A stretch of DNA of 43,397 bases from Aphodoplasma sp045592745 (GTDB taxonomy: Bacteria; Bacillota; Clostridia; UBA1381; UMGS1253): contig JAZNVH010000022.1 in assembly GCA_045592745.1 (NCBI GenBank), positions 1 to 43,397 of the forward strand, given 5' to 3'. Position 1 is the first letter of the stretch. The number at the start of each line of letters is the position of its first letter. Position numbers and translations under genes: made by a program. This document shows positions 16,591 through 25,020 of the stretch, in pieces. The notes under the pieces are model-generated. The model was not told the origin of the DNA. It searched no databases and saw only the letters and a list, made by a program, of their open reading frames with translations.

Positions 16591-17844
16591 TTATTGTTCA
16601 ATCATCTGTGGTCTTGCCTCACCAAGTACAAGCGATATTTCCATACTTTTTGAGTTTCTTACAATCGTAAGAACTACGCTCTCGCCCGCTGTTTTCTTAT
16701 CGCGAAGCTCATTTAACTCATCACCCGTTTCAACCGTCTGTCCATCAAACTTTATGATAACGTCTCCGGGTTTGATTCCTGCTTTTTCTGCCGCAGAAAA
16801 TTCAATTACATTTGTAACGTAAACGCCTACGGGCAAATCATAATACTGTGACATATTCTTTGTTATGTTTCTGTAGTTTATTCCTATTTCGGGTCTTCCC
16901 TTTACGTATCCTCCATTCATAAGGTCCTCTATGATAGGCTTTGCAATGTCAGTCGGTATAGCAAAACCAAGACCCTCGACACCTGTCGATGCCATTTTTA
17001 CTGTGTTTATTCCTATAACCTCACCATAAGCATTTACCAAAGCACCGCCCGAGTTACCATTATTAATTGCCGCATCAGTCTGAAGGAGTGTATACTCTGT
17101 ATCATCAACTGTCACAATTCTGTTTGTAGCACTGATAATGCCTGTAGTAACAGTTCCTGCAAGCTCCTGACCAAGAGGATTTCCTATCGCAACCGCAAGC
17201 TCGCCCACCTCAACATCAGCTGAATTGCCGAGTACCGCAGATGTAAGATCCGAGGCCTCAATTTTAATCACAGCCAAATCTGTCTGCGCATCTACTCCTA
17301 TAATTTTTGCGTCATATTCTTCTTTGTTATTTAAAATAACCTTAAGTGAGGTTGCATTTTCAATAACGTGATTGTTTGTAACAATATAACCATCAGGACT
17401 TATTATAATACCTGAACCGCTGCTTTGTGAAGGAATAAAAAACAAGCTGTTTACCGTCTGTCCCGTTGCCACAATGCCCACAACGGCAGGGCCTACTCTT
17501 CGTGCAATTTCTACAATGCTAAGCGGTTCCTGACCGCTAACCGAGCTTCCCTGAAGGCCAATCGCCATAGAAAAATCAACTTTGTTTCTCATATCACTTC
17601 CGTCTTTGAAAATAACAGCCGAATCCTGATTATATTTGTTCATCATCGGAACAAGTACAAAAGCACCAAGCACTCCCGTACATAAAATACTCGTTATAAG
17701 GGCCGTAACAACAACCATTACCCACGGCTTTCTGTTTTTCTTTTTGTCATACTCACTCGCCTGCGAAACAACAAGCGCCTTTTCAGGTTTTTTCGGTTCT
17801 ATCCCAAGCTGATAATCATCAGGATACCATTTGTAATCGCTCAT
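16591..17844 (-). CDS. htrA: HtrA/DegP-like membrane-anchored serine protease
   Basis: Quality-control protease facing the outside of the cell. It has a cytoplasmic head of ~40 residues, one membrane segment (about 41-63), a trypsin-like domain with His159 (TNNHV), Asp189 (AQTDLAV) and Ser265 (NNGNSGGALV), and one C-terminal PDZ domain (about 315-405, AAEKAGIKPGDVI). At 417 residues it matches Firmicutes HtrA. The start is ATG 17844, six bases after AGGTGA; a GTG at 17853 is upstream of that site. It follows a response regulator and histidine kinase in the same direction with a gap of about 110 bases, an arrangement like CssRS-HtrA of Bacillus, suggesting secretion-stress control. Confidence 0.93.
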   Translation of the reverse strand: MSDYKWYPDDYQLGIEPKKPEKALVVSQASEYDKKKNRKPWVMVVVTALITSILCTGVLGAFVLVPMMNKYNQDSAVIFKDGSDMRNKVDFSMAIGLQGSSVSGQEPLSIVEIARRVGPAVVGIVATGQTVNSLFFIPSQSSGSGIIISPDGYIVTNNHVIENATSLKVILNNKEEYDAKIIGVDAQTDLAVIKIEASDLTSAVLGNSADVEVGELAVAIGNPLGQELAGTVTTGIISATNRIVTVDDTEYTLLQTDAAINNGNSGGALVNAYGEVIGINTVKMASTGVEGLGFAIPTDIAKPIIEDLMNGGYVKGRPEIGINYRNITKNMSQYYDLPVGVYVTNVIEFSAAEKAGIKPGDVIIKFDGQTVETGDELNELRDKKTAGESVVLTIVRNSKSMEISLVLGEARPQMIEQ

Positions 17845-17953
17845 AAATGTCACCTCGTTTTAATTTTTTTAGCATACGCTCATCTTACAATATTTATTAT
17901 ACAATATTTTTTTGTCTAAAGTATGAATAAAATGTAAAACCCTTAAAAATATT

Positions 17954-19402
17954 TTACGCAAGCTCCAAAGAGAAAATGAATGTCGTTCTTTTTTGAGGAT
18001 GATTCGGATTTCCATCATACTCTTCATCTGATATATCTACGCTGTGCGCAAAAATCTTTTCGCCGTGTATAGACAAGATATTTTTAACAAGATATAATCC
18101 AAGACCCGTTCCCTTTTTATCGTTTCTTGATTTATCTGTCTTAAAAAAACGGTCAAATACGTGAGGCAAGTCCTCTTTTTCAATCCCTATTCCCTCATTG
18201 GTAACTGCGACATACGCTTTTGCTCCCTTTCTAAACACCTTAATTGCAAGCTGTGATGAAGGGTCAGAAAATTTTATCGCATTATCCATCAGGTTAGTTA
18301 TAACACGCGAAATTGAATCTTTGTCCGCTATAACATTTATATGCTCATCAAAAAAGTCAACCCCAACATCAAGGTTGTTTTCATCAATAGCACTTTCAAA
18401 TTTGATTATCGTAAGCCTTATCATCTCCGCAAGATCAAACGGTTTTAAATCGAGCGAAAACTGGCCAAGGCTCATTTTTGAAATATCAAGCATATCGCTC
18501 ACCATACGCGAAAGCCTTTTTGACTCTGAAAGAGCAATTGACAAATACTCTCCCGCGCGCTCTTTTTCTATTGTACCATTTAAAACGTTTTCAATAAATC
18601 CCGATATTGTCGTCATGGGCGTTCTTAGCTCGTGAGAAATATTTGCAATAAAGCTTGTGTGCGTATCATCAAGCTGCTGAAGCGAATCTGCCATATAATT
18701 AAACGTAGCGCCAAGCTGGGCAATTTCATCTTTACCCACAACGTGTACTCGCGATTTAAAGTTTCCCGATGCAATGCTTTTTGCCGCTGTATTTATGCTT
18801 TTAAGTGCACGCGTCATTCTTTGCGAAACAATATAGCATACTACAAACGCAATAAAGAGCACCACAGCACTGATAGTTACAAAAATTTTCGATGTATTGA
18901 GTCTGTCACGCTCAAGGTTTGGCATTGAAACATTTAAAAATATGACACCTACAACCTTTTGTTCATATTTAATAGGATATCCCACACTTAAAACCGTATC
19001 CGAAAATACTCCTCCAAGCGTGCCTGTAAATTGCGTCGTTTTACCATCAAGTGGCTGGCGCATATATTCTTTATCAATTTTGACAAGATTACTTTTTATA
19101 TTTGAAGTTTTTGCAAAAATGTCCCCCTGAGAATTTGCAATTACTACATGCATACCATTCATCACGCTGATAGTTTCAAGATTGTCAAGATAGACCTTTC
19201 TGTAAAGCTTGTCATTATTTTCAATTTGCAAATTTACTGTCATCTCGGAAATGAGCGGTGCAATCTCACGAAGATTTGTTGCCTTTTGGTCTACGGCATA
19301 TTTTCCAAGCATACCAAAAAGCATTATTCCCGTCAAAAGAAAGCTCAAAAATAAAATTGCGACGTTAGACCACATCATTTTGGAAAATATTGTTTTAAAC
19401 AT
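17954..19402 (-). CDS. Sensor histidine kinase
   Basis: Membrane sensor that phosphorylates the adjacent response regulator. There are two membrane segments (about 12-32 and 173-193) enclosing an external sensor domain of ~140 residues, then a HAMP domain (about 195-245), a HisKA domain with the phospho-accepting His257 in ISHELRTP, and a HATPase domain with an N-box (NLMDNAIKFS) and G-boxes (GIGIEKEDLPHVFDRF, GTGLGLYLVK). 482 residues. The ATG abuts the stop codon of the regulator gene without a gap, so the two are co-translated. It resembles the PhoR/WalK/CssS type. The signal is not deducible; htrA downstream suggests envelope or secretion stress. Confidence 0.92.
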   Translation of the reverse strand: MFKTIFSKMMWSNVAILFLSFLLTGIMLFGMLGKYAVDQKATNLREIAPLISEMTVNLQIENNDKLYRKVYLDNLETISVMNGMHVVIANSQGDIFAKTSNIKSNLVKIDKEYMRQPLDGKTTQFTGTLGGVFSDTVLSVGYPIKYEQKVVGVIFLNVSMPNLERDRLNTSKIFVTISAVVLFIAFVVCYIVSQRMTRALKSINTAAKSIASGNFKSRVHVVGKDEIAQLGATFNYMADSLQQLDDTHTSFIANISHELRTPMTTISGFIENVLNGTIEKERAGEYLSIALSESKRLSRMVSDMLDISKMSLGQFSLDLKPFDLAEMIRLTIIKFESAIDENNLDVGVDFFDEHINVIADKDSISRVITNLMDNAIKFSDPSSQLAIKVFRKGAKAYVAVTNEGIGIEKEDLPHVFDRFFKTDKSRNDKKGTGLGLYLVKNILSIHGEKIFAHSVDISDEEYDGNPNHPQKRTTFIFSLELA

Positions 19403-20089
19403 TTACTTCACCTCAAACTTGTAGCCTACTCCCCATACAGTTTTGAGCTGCCAGTTTTTCTCGTGTCCTTCGAGTTTTTCACGAAGACGCTTTACGTGCA
19501 CGTCAACCGTACGCGAATCGCCAAAATAGTCAAAGCCCCAAACCTCTTCCAAAAGCTGCTCACGAGTATATACACGGTTTGGATTTGAGCAGAGGAAAAA
19601 TAAAAGCTCAAGCTCTTTGGGCGGAATATCAATCGCTTCCCCTTCAATTTTCAGCTCATAATTTGAAAGATTTATTATAAGATTTGGATATACAACCTCT
19701 TTTGACACTTCCTGATTTTTTGTTTCATAACGGCGCATTACTGCTTTTATACGCGCGATAAGCTCCTTGCTTTCAAACGGCTTTACCATATAATCGTCTG
19801 CCCCAAGCTCGAGTCCTAATACCTTATCAAATGTGTCGCCCTTTGCCGTAAGCATAATAATAGGTATATTGCTTACTCGTCTTACCTCGCGGCATACCTG
19901 CCAGCCGTCAACGCGCGGCATCATAACGTCCAAAAGCACAAGATTTGGCGCTTCTGATTTGAACTTTTCAATGGCCTCCATACCGTCATGTGCCACGATA
20001 GTAGAAAAGCCCTCTCTTTCAAGACATATACGTATAAGCTCAGCAATATTTATATCATCATCTACGATTAAAACCTTTGTCTGTTGCAT
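19403..20089 (-). CDS. OmpR/PhoB-type response regulator
   Basis: DNA-binding regulator of 228 residues. The receiver domain has the acidic pocket Asp10-Asp12 (VLIVDDD), phospho-acceptor Asp54 (LVLLDVMMP), Thr in MLTAKG and Lys in VKPFESKEL. The C-terminal winged helix (about 130-228) has the RLLEEVWGFDYFGDSRTVDVHVKRLREK-type recognition region, cut here to its key feature DSRTVDVHVKRLR. It starts with ATG 20089 behind AGGAGG. First gene of the regulator, kinase and htrA cluster. No clear sigma-A promoter was found in the AT-rich region upstream. Confidence 0.93.
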   Translation of the reverse strand: MQQTKVLIVDDDINIAELIRICLEREGFSTIVAHDGMEAIEKFKSEAPNLVLLDVMMPRVDGWQVCREVRRVSNIPIIMLTAKGDTFDKVLGLELGADDYMVKPFESKELIARIKAVMRRYETKNQEVSKEVVYPNLIINLSNYELKIEGEAIDIPPKELELLFFLCSNPNRVYTREQLLEEVWGFDYFGDSRTVDVHVKRLREKLEGHEKNWQLKTVWGVGYKFEVK

Positions 20090-20240
20090 ATAAAAATCCT
20101 CCTGACATACTCTTTGTCAAAATAAATTCTTTCAATTATATTATTTATTAAAATAAGTATATCACACCATAAATAAATAATAAAGAAAATTTTTTGTAAA
20201 CTTTTATAAAAAATCTTAAACATATATGTTAACTTTTTTC

Positions 20241-20269
20241 TTTACAATTTTTGATTTTCGTATTATACT
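20241..20269 (+). promoter_or_regulatory. Promoter of proBA
   Basis: TTTACA at 20241-20246 and TATACT at 20264-20269 with a 17-base spacer; transcription would start about 40 bases before the proB start. Confidence 0.65.
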
Positions 20270-20317
20270 TGTATTATGCTAAAAACTATATTTACCAAAG
20301 AAAGCTGTGATTTTTAA

Positions 20318-21112
20318 GTGGAATATTCATCTTTGAAAAATATGAACAGAATCGTCTTCAAGGTTGGTACATCAACACTTACTTATGAAAACGGAAAAAT
20401 TAATATACAGCGCGTTGAAAAGCTTTCGCGCGTGCTTTGCGACCTTCGAAACTCGGGCAAGGATATAGTGCTCGTTTCATCAGGTGCTATCGCTGTCGGT
20501 GTCGCAAAAACAGGCTGCACAGAAAGGCCAAAGTCACTTCCTCACAAGCAGGCACTTGCCGCTGTGGGACAAAGTGAGCTTATGTATCTTTACGACAAGC
20601 TTTTTTCAGAATACAACAACACCGTAGCGCAGCTTCTGCTTACAGCCGATGTGCTTGAACACGACCTTCGAAAGCAAAATGCTCAAAACACCTTTGAAAC
20701 ACTTCTTGACCTCGGCATAATTCCCATAGTAAATGAAAACGATACAATCTCAACAGAGCAGATAGAATTTGGAGACAACGATACACTCTCAGCACTCGTT
20801 GCCGAGCTTATACATGCCGATTTGCTCGTTATATTATCAGACATTGACGGTCTTTATGACAAAGACCCTAAGGCAAACAGTGACGCAAAGCTTATACATG
20901 TTGTAGAAAAAATAGACGAAAATATAAAAGAATGTGCAGGCGGCGCAGGCTCAAGACGTGGCACAGGCGGTATGATTACAAAAATCAAGGCGGGCGAAAT
21001 TGCAAATAATGCAGGCATTGATATGCTTATCCTAAACGGAAGCGACCCGTATGATATCTACAAGGCTCTTGACAACGAAAAGATAGGAACAAGGTTTTTA
21101 TCACAAAAATAA
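20318..21112 (+). CDS. proB: Glutamate 5-kinase
   Basis: First step of proline synthesis: glutamate plus ATP to glutamyl 5-phosphate. It is an amino acid kinase fold with FKVGTSTLT at the start, VLVSSGAIAVG, NENDTIS and GDNDTLSALVA in the glutamate site, SDIDGLYDKDP, and GTGGMITKIKAG in the nucleotide site. 264 residues, the short form without the C-terminal PUA domain of the E. coli enzyme. The start is uncertain: GTG 20318 has only a weak binding site, and ATG 20342 would also leave the conserved N-terminus intact. It is followed by proA after 30 bases, in one operon. Confidence 0.93.
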   Translation: MEYSSLKNMNRIVFKVGTSTLTYENGKINIQRVEKLSRVLCDLRNSGKDIVLVSSGAIAVGVAKTGCTERPKSLPHKQALAAVGQSELMYLYDKLFSEYNNTVAQLLLTADVLEHDLRKQNAQNTFETLLDLGIIPIVNENDTISTEQIEFGDNDTLSALVAELIHADLLVILSDIDGLYDKDPKANSDAKLIHVVEKIDENIKECAGGAGSRRGTGGMITKIKAGEIANNAGIDMLILNGSDPYDIYKALDNEKIGTRFLSQK

Positions 21113-21142
21113 TTTACGATAGTTTAATAGGAGAAAAATCTT

Positions 21143-22387
21143 ATGCAAAGCTTAATACAAATGGCCCAAGAGGCAAAAAAAGCATCATATGAGCTTGCCG
21201 CTATTGACAGTGCCAAAAAAGATGACGCACTCAAAAGCATTGCCGACGAGCTTGTAAAAAATGCAGATTATATAATTTCACAAAACGAGATTGACTTAAA
21301 AAACGCGCGCGAAAAAGGTATTTCGGAGTCTATGCTCGACAGACTCACGCTCACAAAAGAGCGTATTGATGGGATTGCCGAAGGCGTTATGCAGGTTTGT
21401 GCGCTCCACGACCCTATCGGCGAAGTTTTGGGCATGCAGAAGCGTCCAAATGGACTTGTTATAGGTAAAAAGCGTGTACCACTCGGCGTTATCGGTATAA
21501 TTTACGAAGCTCGCCCCAACGTAACGGTTGACGCAGCTGTTCTTTGTTTAAAATCGTCAAACGCCGTTATTCTTCGAGGCGGTAGCGAGGCGATAAATTC
21601 AAACAAGGCTTTGGCAAAAATTATGAGAGGCGCACTTTCGGTTTGTGGCATCAGCGAAAACTGCGTCTGCCTTATCGAAGACACCTCACGCGAAACTGCA
21701 ACACAGATGATGAAGTTAAATGGTTATATTGACGTGCTTATTCCGCGTGGCGGCGCGGGTCTTATCAAAAGCGTTGTGCAAAACGCAACAGTTCCCGTAA
21801 TTGAAACAGGCACAGGCAACTGTCACATATACGCTCACAGCGAATGTGATTTTGATATGGCAAAAGATATTATTATAAATGCTAAAACAAGCCGTCCCGC
21901 AGTATGTAATGCGGCAGAAAGCCTTGTGATAGATAAAAAAATCGCGCCCGACTTTTTGCCGATAATTTATGAAGCATTAAAAGAAAAAGGTGTCGAGGTT
22001 CGTGGTTGTGAACGCTCGTGCGAAATTTGTCCCGATATGAAAAAAGCAACCGATGAGGATTTTTACACAGAATATACCGATTATATTATATCTGTAAAAA
22101 TCGTAAACGATATTGATGATGCAATAGAACATATCAATACACATAATACAAAGCATTCCGAGGCAATCATTACAAACAGCTACGCGGCATCGCAAAAGTT
22201 TCTTGATAAAGTTGATGCGGCGGCAGTATATGTAAACGCTTCAACCCGCTTTACAGACGGATATGAATTCGGTCTTGGTGCCGAAATCGGTATAAGCACA
22301 CAAAAAATTCACGCACGCGGTCCTATGGGACTTGAAGAGCTTACAACGATTAAGTATATAGTATATGGTAATGGACAAATAAGATAA
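21143..22387 (+). CDS. proA: Glutamate-5-semialdehyde dehydrogenase (gamma-glutamyl phosphate reductase)
   Basis: Second step of proline synthesis: NADPH-dependent reduction of glutamyl 5-phosphate to the semialdehyde, probably with direct transfer from ProB. It has an aldehyde dehydrogenase fold, 414 residues, with the catalytic Cys255 in SRPAVCNAAESL, PLGVIGIIYEARPNVTVDA and the family ending GPMGLEELTT. It starts with ATG 21143 behind TAGGAG. Second gene of proBA, with a strong terminator after it. proC is not in the window. No defect seen. Confidence 0.96.
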   Translation: MQSLIQMAQEAKKASYELAAIDSAKKDDALKSIADELVKNADYIISQNEIDLKNAREKGISESMLDRLTLTKERIDGIAEGVMQVCALHDPIGEVLGMQKRPNGLVIGKKRVPLGVIGIIYEARPNVTVDAAVLCLKSSNAVILRGGSEAINSNKALAKIMRGALSVCGISENCVCLIEDTSRETATQMMKLNGYIDVLIPRGGAGLIKSVVQNATVPVIETGTGNCHIYAHSECDFDMAKDIIINAKTSRPAVCNAAESLVIDKKIAPDFLPIIYEALKEKGVEVRGCERSCEICPDMKKATDEDFYTEYTDYIISVKIVNDIDDAIEHINTHNTKHSEAIITNSYAASQKFLDKVDAAAVYVNASTRFTDGYEFGLGAEIGISTQKIHARGPMGLEELTTIKYIVYGNGQIR

Positions 22388-22400
22388 ATATATAAGTTTT

Positions 22401-22436
22401 CAAAAAGGCTGAACAACACAAATTGTTCAGCCTTTT
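22401..22436. terminator. Terminator between proA and spo0A
   Basis: Arms 22401-22415 and 22422-22436 (AAAAAGGCTGAACAA and its perfect complement) with a 6-base loop. It serves both convergent genes. Confidence 0.9.
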
Positions 22437-22454
22437 TATTGTATAAATTTTCTC

Positions 22455-23273
22455 TTATTTCATTCTAAGTCTTACATTATCGGCAATCATTGCAATAAAT
22501 TCACTGTTTGTAGGCTTTCCCTTGTCACACGAAACAGTATAGCCAAATATTGACTCCATAGTTTCGCTGCTTCCGCGGTTCCAGGCGACCTCAATCGAAT
22601 GTCTTATCGCACGCTCGACACGGCTCGGTGTAGTCTTATACATCTTTGCCAAATCGGGATAAAGCTGTTTTGTTATATGATTTATAACCTCCATATTTTC
22701 AATTGCCATAAGTATAGCACTTCTTATAAACTGATATCCTTTTATATGCGCAGGCACGCCAACCTCATGAATTATGCCTGTAACTATCATTTCCAAGTCA
22801 TCTTTGCTGTAACACTTTTTAGTGCTTTCCTTGGCAAACGAATTATCGCTTCTGTATGCCTTGCCACTGTCAGCTTTAACGTTCTCGCCTGCGCCTTCAG
22901 TGCCAAATTCTTTTATTCTCTCTGCCAGCGAATCAAGCTCGAACGGTTTTAGCATAAAATACTGCGCTCCAAGCTCGACGGCTTTTTGTGTTGCCTTTTC
23001 CTGACCGACACCCGTGAGCATCATACATACAGGCTCTTTTTCAAGGTTGGTATTTTTAATTTTCTTTAATACTCCAAGCCCGTCTATGTAAGGCATTATC
23101 ATATCAAGCAAAACCACATCGGGCTTTGTTTCCTTTACAAGCTCAAATGCCTCTCTTCCGTCATAGGCAACACCCGCTATTGTGATGCCCTCCTGATTTG
23201 CAAGATACTCCTTAACCGATTTTACAAAATCTTCGCTGTCATCTGCCAATAAAACCGAAATACTTTTGTTCAT
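22455..23273 (-). CDS. spo0A: Stage 0 sporulation protein A, master regulator of sporulation
   Basis: Response regulator that commits the cell to sporulation. The receiver (1-~120) has Asp11-Asp12 (LLADDSED), phospho-acceptor Asp57 (VVLLDMIMP), and LTGVGQE and LKPFELD. A variable Ser/Lys-rich linker leads to the Spo0A C-terminal DNA-binding domain (about 155-272) with IIHEVGVPAHIKGY, TPSRVERAIRHSIE and FGYTVSCDKGKPTNSEFIA. Start: ATG 23273 lies nine bases after GGAG; ATG 23279 is only three bases from it. A sigma-H-like promoter and two 0A boxes lie upstream. It is placed here between proBA and the yaaL/bofA pair rather than beside spoIVB. Confidence 0.97.
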   Translation of the reverse strand: MNKSISVLLADDSEDFVKSVKEYLANQEGITIAGVAYDGREAFELVKETKPDVVLLDMIMPYIDGLGVLKKIKNTNLEKEPVCMMLTGVGQEKATQKAVELGAQYFMLKPFELDSLAERIKEFGTEGAGENVKADSGKAYRSDNSFAKESTKKCYSKDDLEMIVTGIIHEVGVPAHIKGYQFIRSAILMAIENMEVINHITKQLYPDLAKMYKTTPSRVERAIRHSIEVAWNRGSSETMESIFGYTVSCDKGKPTNSEFIAMIADNVRLRMK

Positions 23274-23331
23274 CTTCATAATCTCCTAACTTTAATTTTT
23301 TTCTGTTGATAGAATAGCATATAAACCCTTA

Positions 23332-23361
23332 AAAATCAATGCTTTACAAGAAATTTCCTAC
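23332..23361 (-). promoter_or_regulatory. Putative sigma-H promoter of spo0A
   Basis: On the minus strand GTAGGAAAT (23361-23353) matches the sigma-H -35 consensus RnAGGAwww, and ATTGATTTT (23340-23332) follows after 12 bases, one mismatch from RnnGAATww. In Bacillus spo0A is driven from a sigma-H promoter; here this is pattern inference. Confidence 0.5.
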
Positions 23362-23392
23362 AACTTTCGATAGCCATTTTTCGCACCATTAT

Positions 23393-23417
23393 TGTCGAAA
23401 AAACTCGTTTTTTGACA
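23393..23417. promoter_or_regulatory. Two facing Spo0A boxes between spo0A and the yaaL-like gene
   Basis: TGTCGAA on the plus strand (23393-23399) is an exact 0A box, and TGTCAAA on the minus strand (23417-23411) is the accepted variant. They face each other 11 bases apart, about 30-55 bases upstream of the putative spo0A -35, and could control both divergent transcripts. Confidence 0.55.
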
Positions 23418-23535
23418 ATAAGCTTGCGGAATATTTATCCACCTTTATGACTATACTTATATTAACGAAAAACAATGCCCGAAATGCTGCAACCTTTGGA
23501 TAGCGAAAAAAGTTTTAACAAAAGGAGTTTATATA

Positions 23536-23811
23536 ATGATGAATTTTCAAAATGAACAATATCCGCGCCTGTCGCGTTCTGCACATCAAAAACGTGAAAA
23601 TATGGAAAACACTGAGCTTTTGAGAAATATTACGCGTGCAAGACTTGAGCTTGAGGCGGCAAATCAGAATTTTTCATATGCTACCGACCCACTTTTAATC
23701 GACTTATATGCCTATCAAATCAAGGCATCACAAGCAAAATACACCTATTTACTAAAAAAAGCCCAGCTTAAAGGACTTACTCAGTGCGAATATATAAAAA
23801 AGGCCTTTTAA
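23536..23811 (+). CDS. YaaL-like DUF2508 family small protein
   Basis: The 91-residue protein has a mostly helical pattern: LLRNITRARLELEAANQNFSYA followed by PLLIDLYAYQIKASQAKYTYLLKKAQ. This is the YaaL (DUF2508) pattern, a family that often sits directly before bofA in spore formers, as it does here with a 40-base gap. Function of YaaL is unknown. It starts with ATG 23536 behind AAAGGAG. The region upstream has 0A boxes shared with the divergent spo0A gene, so expression may depend on Spo0A; this is inference. Confidence 0.8.
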   Translation: MMNFQNEQYPRLSRSAHQKRENMENTELLRNITRARLELEAANQNFSYATDPLLIDLYAYQIKASQAKYTYLLKKAQLKGLTQCEYIKKAF

Positions 23812-23851
23812 TACGGCTCACAAACAGAATAATTATCAGGAGGATATCTTT

Positions 23852-24121
23852 ATGCAAATAAATCCCGCTCCGCTTGCAATGCTGATACTGGGTTTTGTTT
23901 TATTATACATACTTGTGTGGATTTTTATAAAACCGGTCAAGCTTATTTTAAAGCTTTTCGCAAACAGCGCAATAGGCGCGCTGTGCCTTGTAGCGTTTAA
24001 CTATGTAGGAAGCCTATTCGGAATAACTCTTGGGGTAAACCTCTACTCCTCTGTTTTATGCGGTATTCTTGGGGTCCCCGGCTTTATAATGTTGCTTTGC
24101 TCAAAAATGCTTATTCACTGA
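23852..24121 (+). CDS. bofA: BofA-family inhibitor of pro-sigma-K processing
   Basis: In Bacillus BofA holds the membrane protease SpoIVFB inactive in the mother cell until a forespore signal arrives. The 89-residue protein has two hydrophobic segments (about residues 8-27 and 35-60) and the family's conserved C-terminal GILGVPGFIMLL, with the preceding NSAIGALCLVAFNYVG block. It starts with ATG 23852 behind AGGAGG and lies in one operon with the yaaL-like gene. It fits the presence of a sigma-K with a removable leader in this window. SpoIVFB and SpoIVFA are not in the window. Confidence 0.88.
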   Translation: MQINPAPLAMLILGFVLLYILVWIFIKPVKLILKLFANSAIGALCLVAFNYVGSLFGITLGVNLYSSVLCGILGVPGFIMLLCSKMLIH

Positions 24122-24193
24122 TTGTGTGTTCGTTTTTTAATAAATTGTAAATTTTACGGTGCAAAACAGCGGTTTTTATTGTTTTTTCCCCAA

Positions 24194-24209
24194 TATAGTA
24201 TATACTATA
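24194..24209. repeat. 16-bp perfect palindrome before the TM2 gene
   Basis: TATAGTATATACTATA is a perfect 16-base palindrome about 37 bases before the TM2 gene start. It contains -10-like sequence and could be an operator. AT-rich palindromes also arise by chance. Confidence 0.4.
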
Positions 24210-24245
24210 AGCAGTAGCACAAATACTAAGATAGGAGGAAACAAT

Positions 24246-24587
24246 ATGTTCTGCAATACATGCGGCGCACAGCTTGAGGACACAGCCCAAAAATGCAGTC
24301 AATGCGGCAACAATCCGCATGACGAAAGCACTCAGGAAATTAAAACCGTGCATCCCGAATTTGAATTCTTGCATACAAAGTCACGCATTATAGCAGGACT
24401 TTTGCAGATTTTTTTAGGTTTTGTCGGTGCAGGACGTTTATATCTTGGATATTATAAACTTGCACTTTTGCAATTTTTGCTCGTTATAATCACTAGTGGT
24501 AGCGCACTTATCTGGCCCGTAATTGACGGAATTATGATTTTATCCGGTTCTGTTAATACTGATTCAAAGGGAAATCCTCTTTCATAA
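24246..24587 (+). CDS. Zinc-ribbon plus TM2-domain membrane protein
   Basis: The 113-residue protein begins with a zinc ribbon (MFCNTCGAQL, then KCSQCGNN, giving two CxxC pairs about 14 residues apart) and ends with a TM2 domain: two membrane helices (LLQIFLGFVGAGRLYLGYY and LLQFLLVIITSGSALIWPVID) with the characteristic GRLYLGYY turn and a D-G pair. TM2 proteins are widespread and of unknown function. It starts with ATG 24246 behind AGGAGGA; earlier in-frame codons have no such site. It is monocistronic as far as can be seen. Confidence 0.85.
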   Translation: MFCNTCGAQLEDTAQKCSQCGNNPHDESTQEIKTVHPEFEFLHTKSRIIAGLLQIFLGFVGAGRLYLGYYKLALLQFLLVIITSGSALIWPVIDGIMILSGSVNTDSKGNPLS

Positions 24588-24613
24588 TAAAGTAAAAAAT
24601 TACATATACAAAT

Positions 24614-24643
24614 ACAAAAATCCGCACAATAGCTGTGCGGATT
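24614..24643 (-). terminator. Terminator of rpmB (possibly bidirectional)
   Basis: A 10-bp stem AATCCGCACA / TGTGCGGATT (24619-24628, 24634-24643) with a 5-base loop. On the minus strand it is followed by TTTTTG; on the plus strand the T-run is weaker. Confidence 0.75.
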
Positions 24644-24680
24644 ATTTGCTTTTATTATGTTTTTGGATAAAAAAGCGTTA

Positions 24681-24869
24681 TTAGATAGCTCTTTCAACCT
24701 TACCGGAACGAAGACATCTGCTGCATACATGCATTGTCTTAGTACCACCGTTTACAATAGCTCTAACCTTTCTAACGTTAGGCTTCCACGCACGGTTACT
24801 TCTCCTATGTGAGTGGCTGACCTTTATACCAAATGTAACGCCCTTACCACACAATTCACATTTTGCCAT
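24681..24869 (-). CDS. rpmB: 50S ribosomal protein L28
   Basis: Large-subunit ribosomal protein, 62 residues. It begins MAKCELCGKG and carries the L28 signature SHSHRRSNRAWKPN, followed by VRAIVNGGT and MHVCSRCLRSGKV. The CxxC pairs (Cys4-Cys7 and the pair in VCSRC) mark the zinc-binding C+ version. It starts with ATG 24869 behind AGGAGGTG. Single gene with its own terminator, next to the convergent TM2 gene. Confidence 0.97.
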   Translation of the reverse strand: MAKCELCGKGVTFGIKVSHSHRRSNRAWKPNVRKVRAIVNGGTKTMHVCSRCLRSGKVERAI

Positions 24870-25020
24870 TTTAGATACACCTCCTATACGTTATAGCTTA
24901 ATCCTATAACATGTCGTCACAGACGAAATTATACTGTTATTACAAAGCACTATTTATTTTAACACAAAACAATCAATATGGCAAGCATTTTTTTTATTTT
25001 TATTATATTTTGTAAAATTT

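Noticed and set aside
23434..23442. DnaA-box-like TTATCCACC near spo0A
   Set aside because: It is a single box with one mismatch; another copy occurs within coding sequence near 14405, so chance is sufficient.
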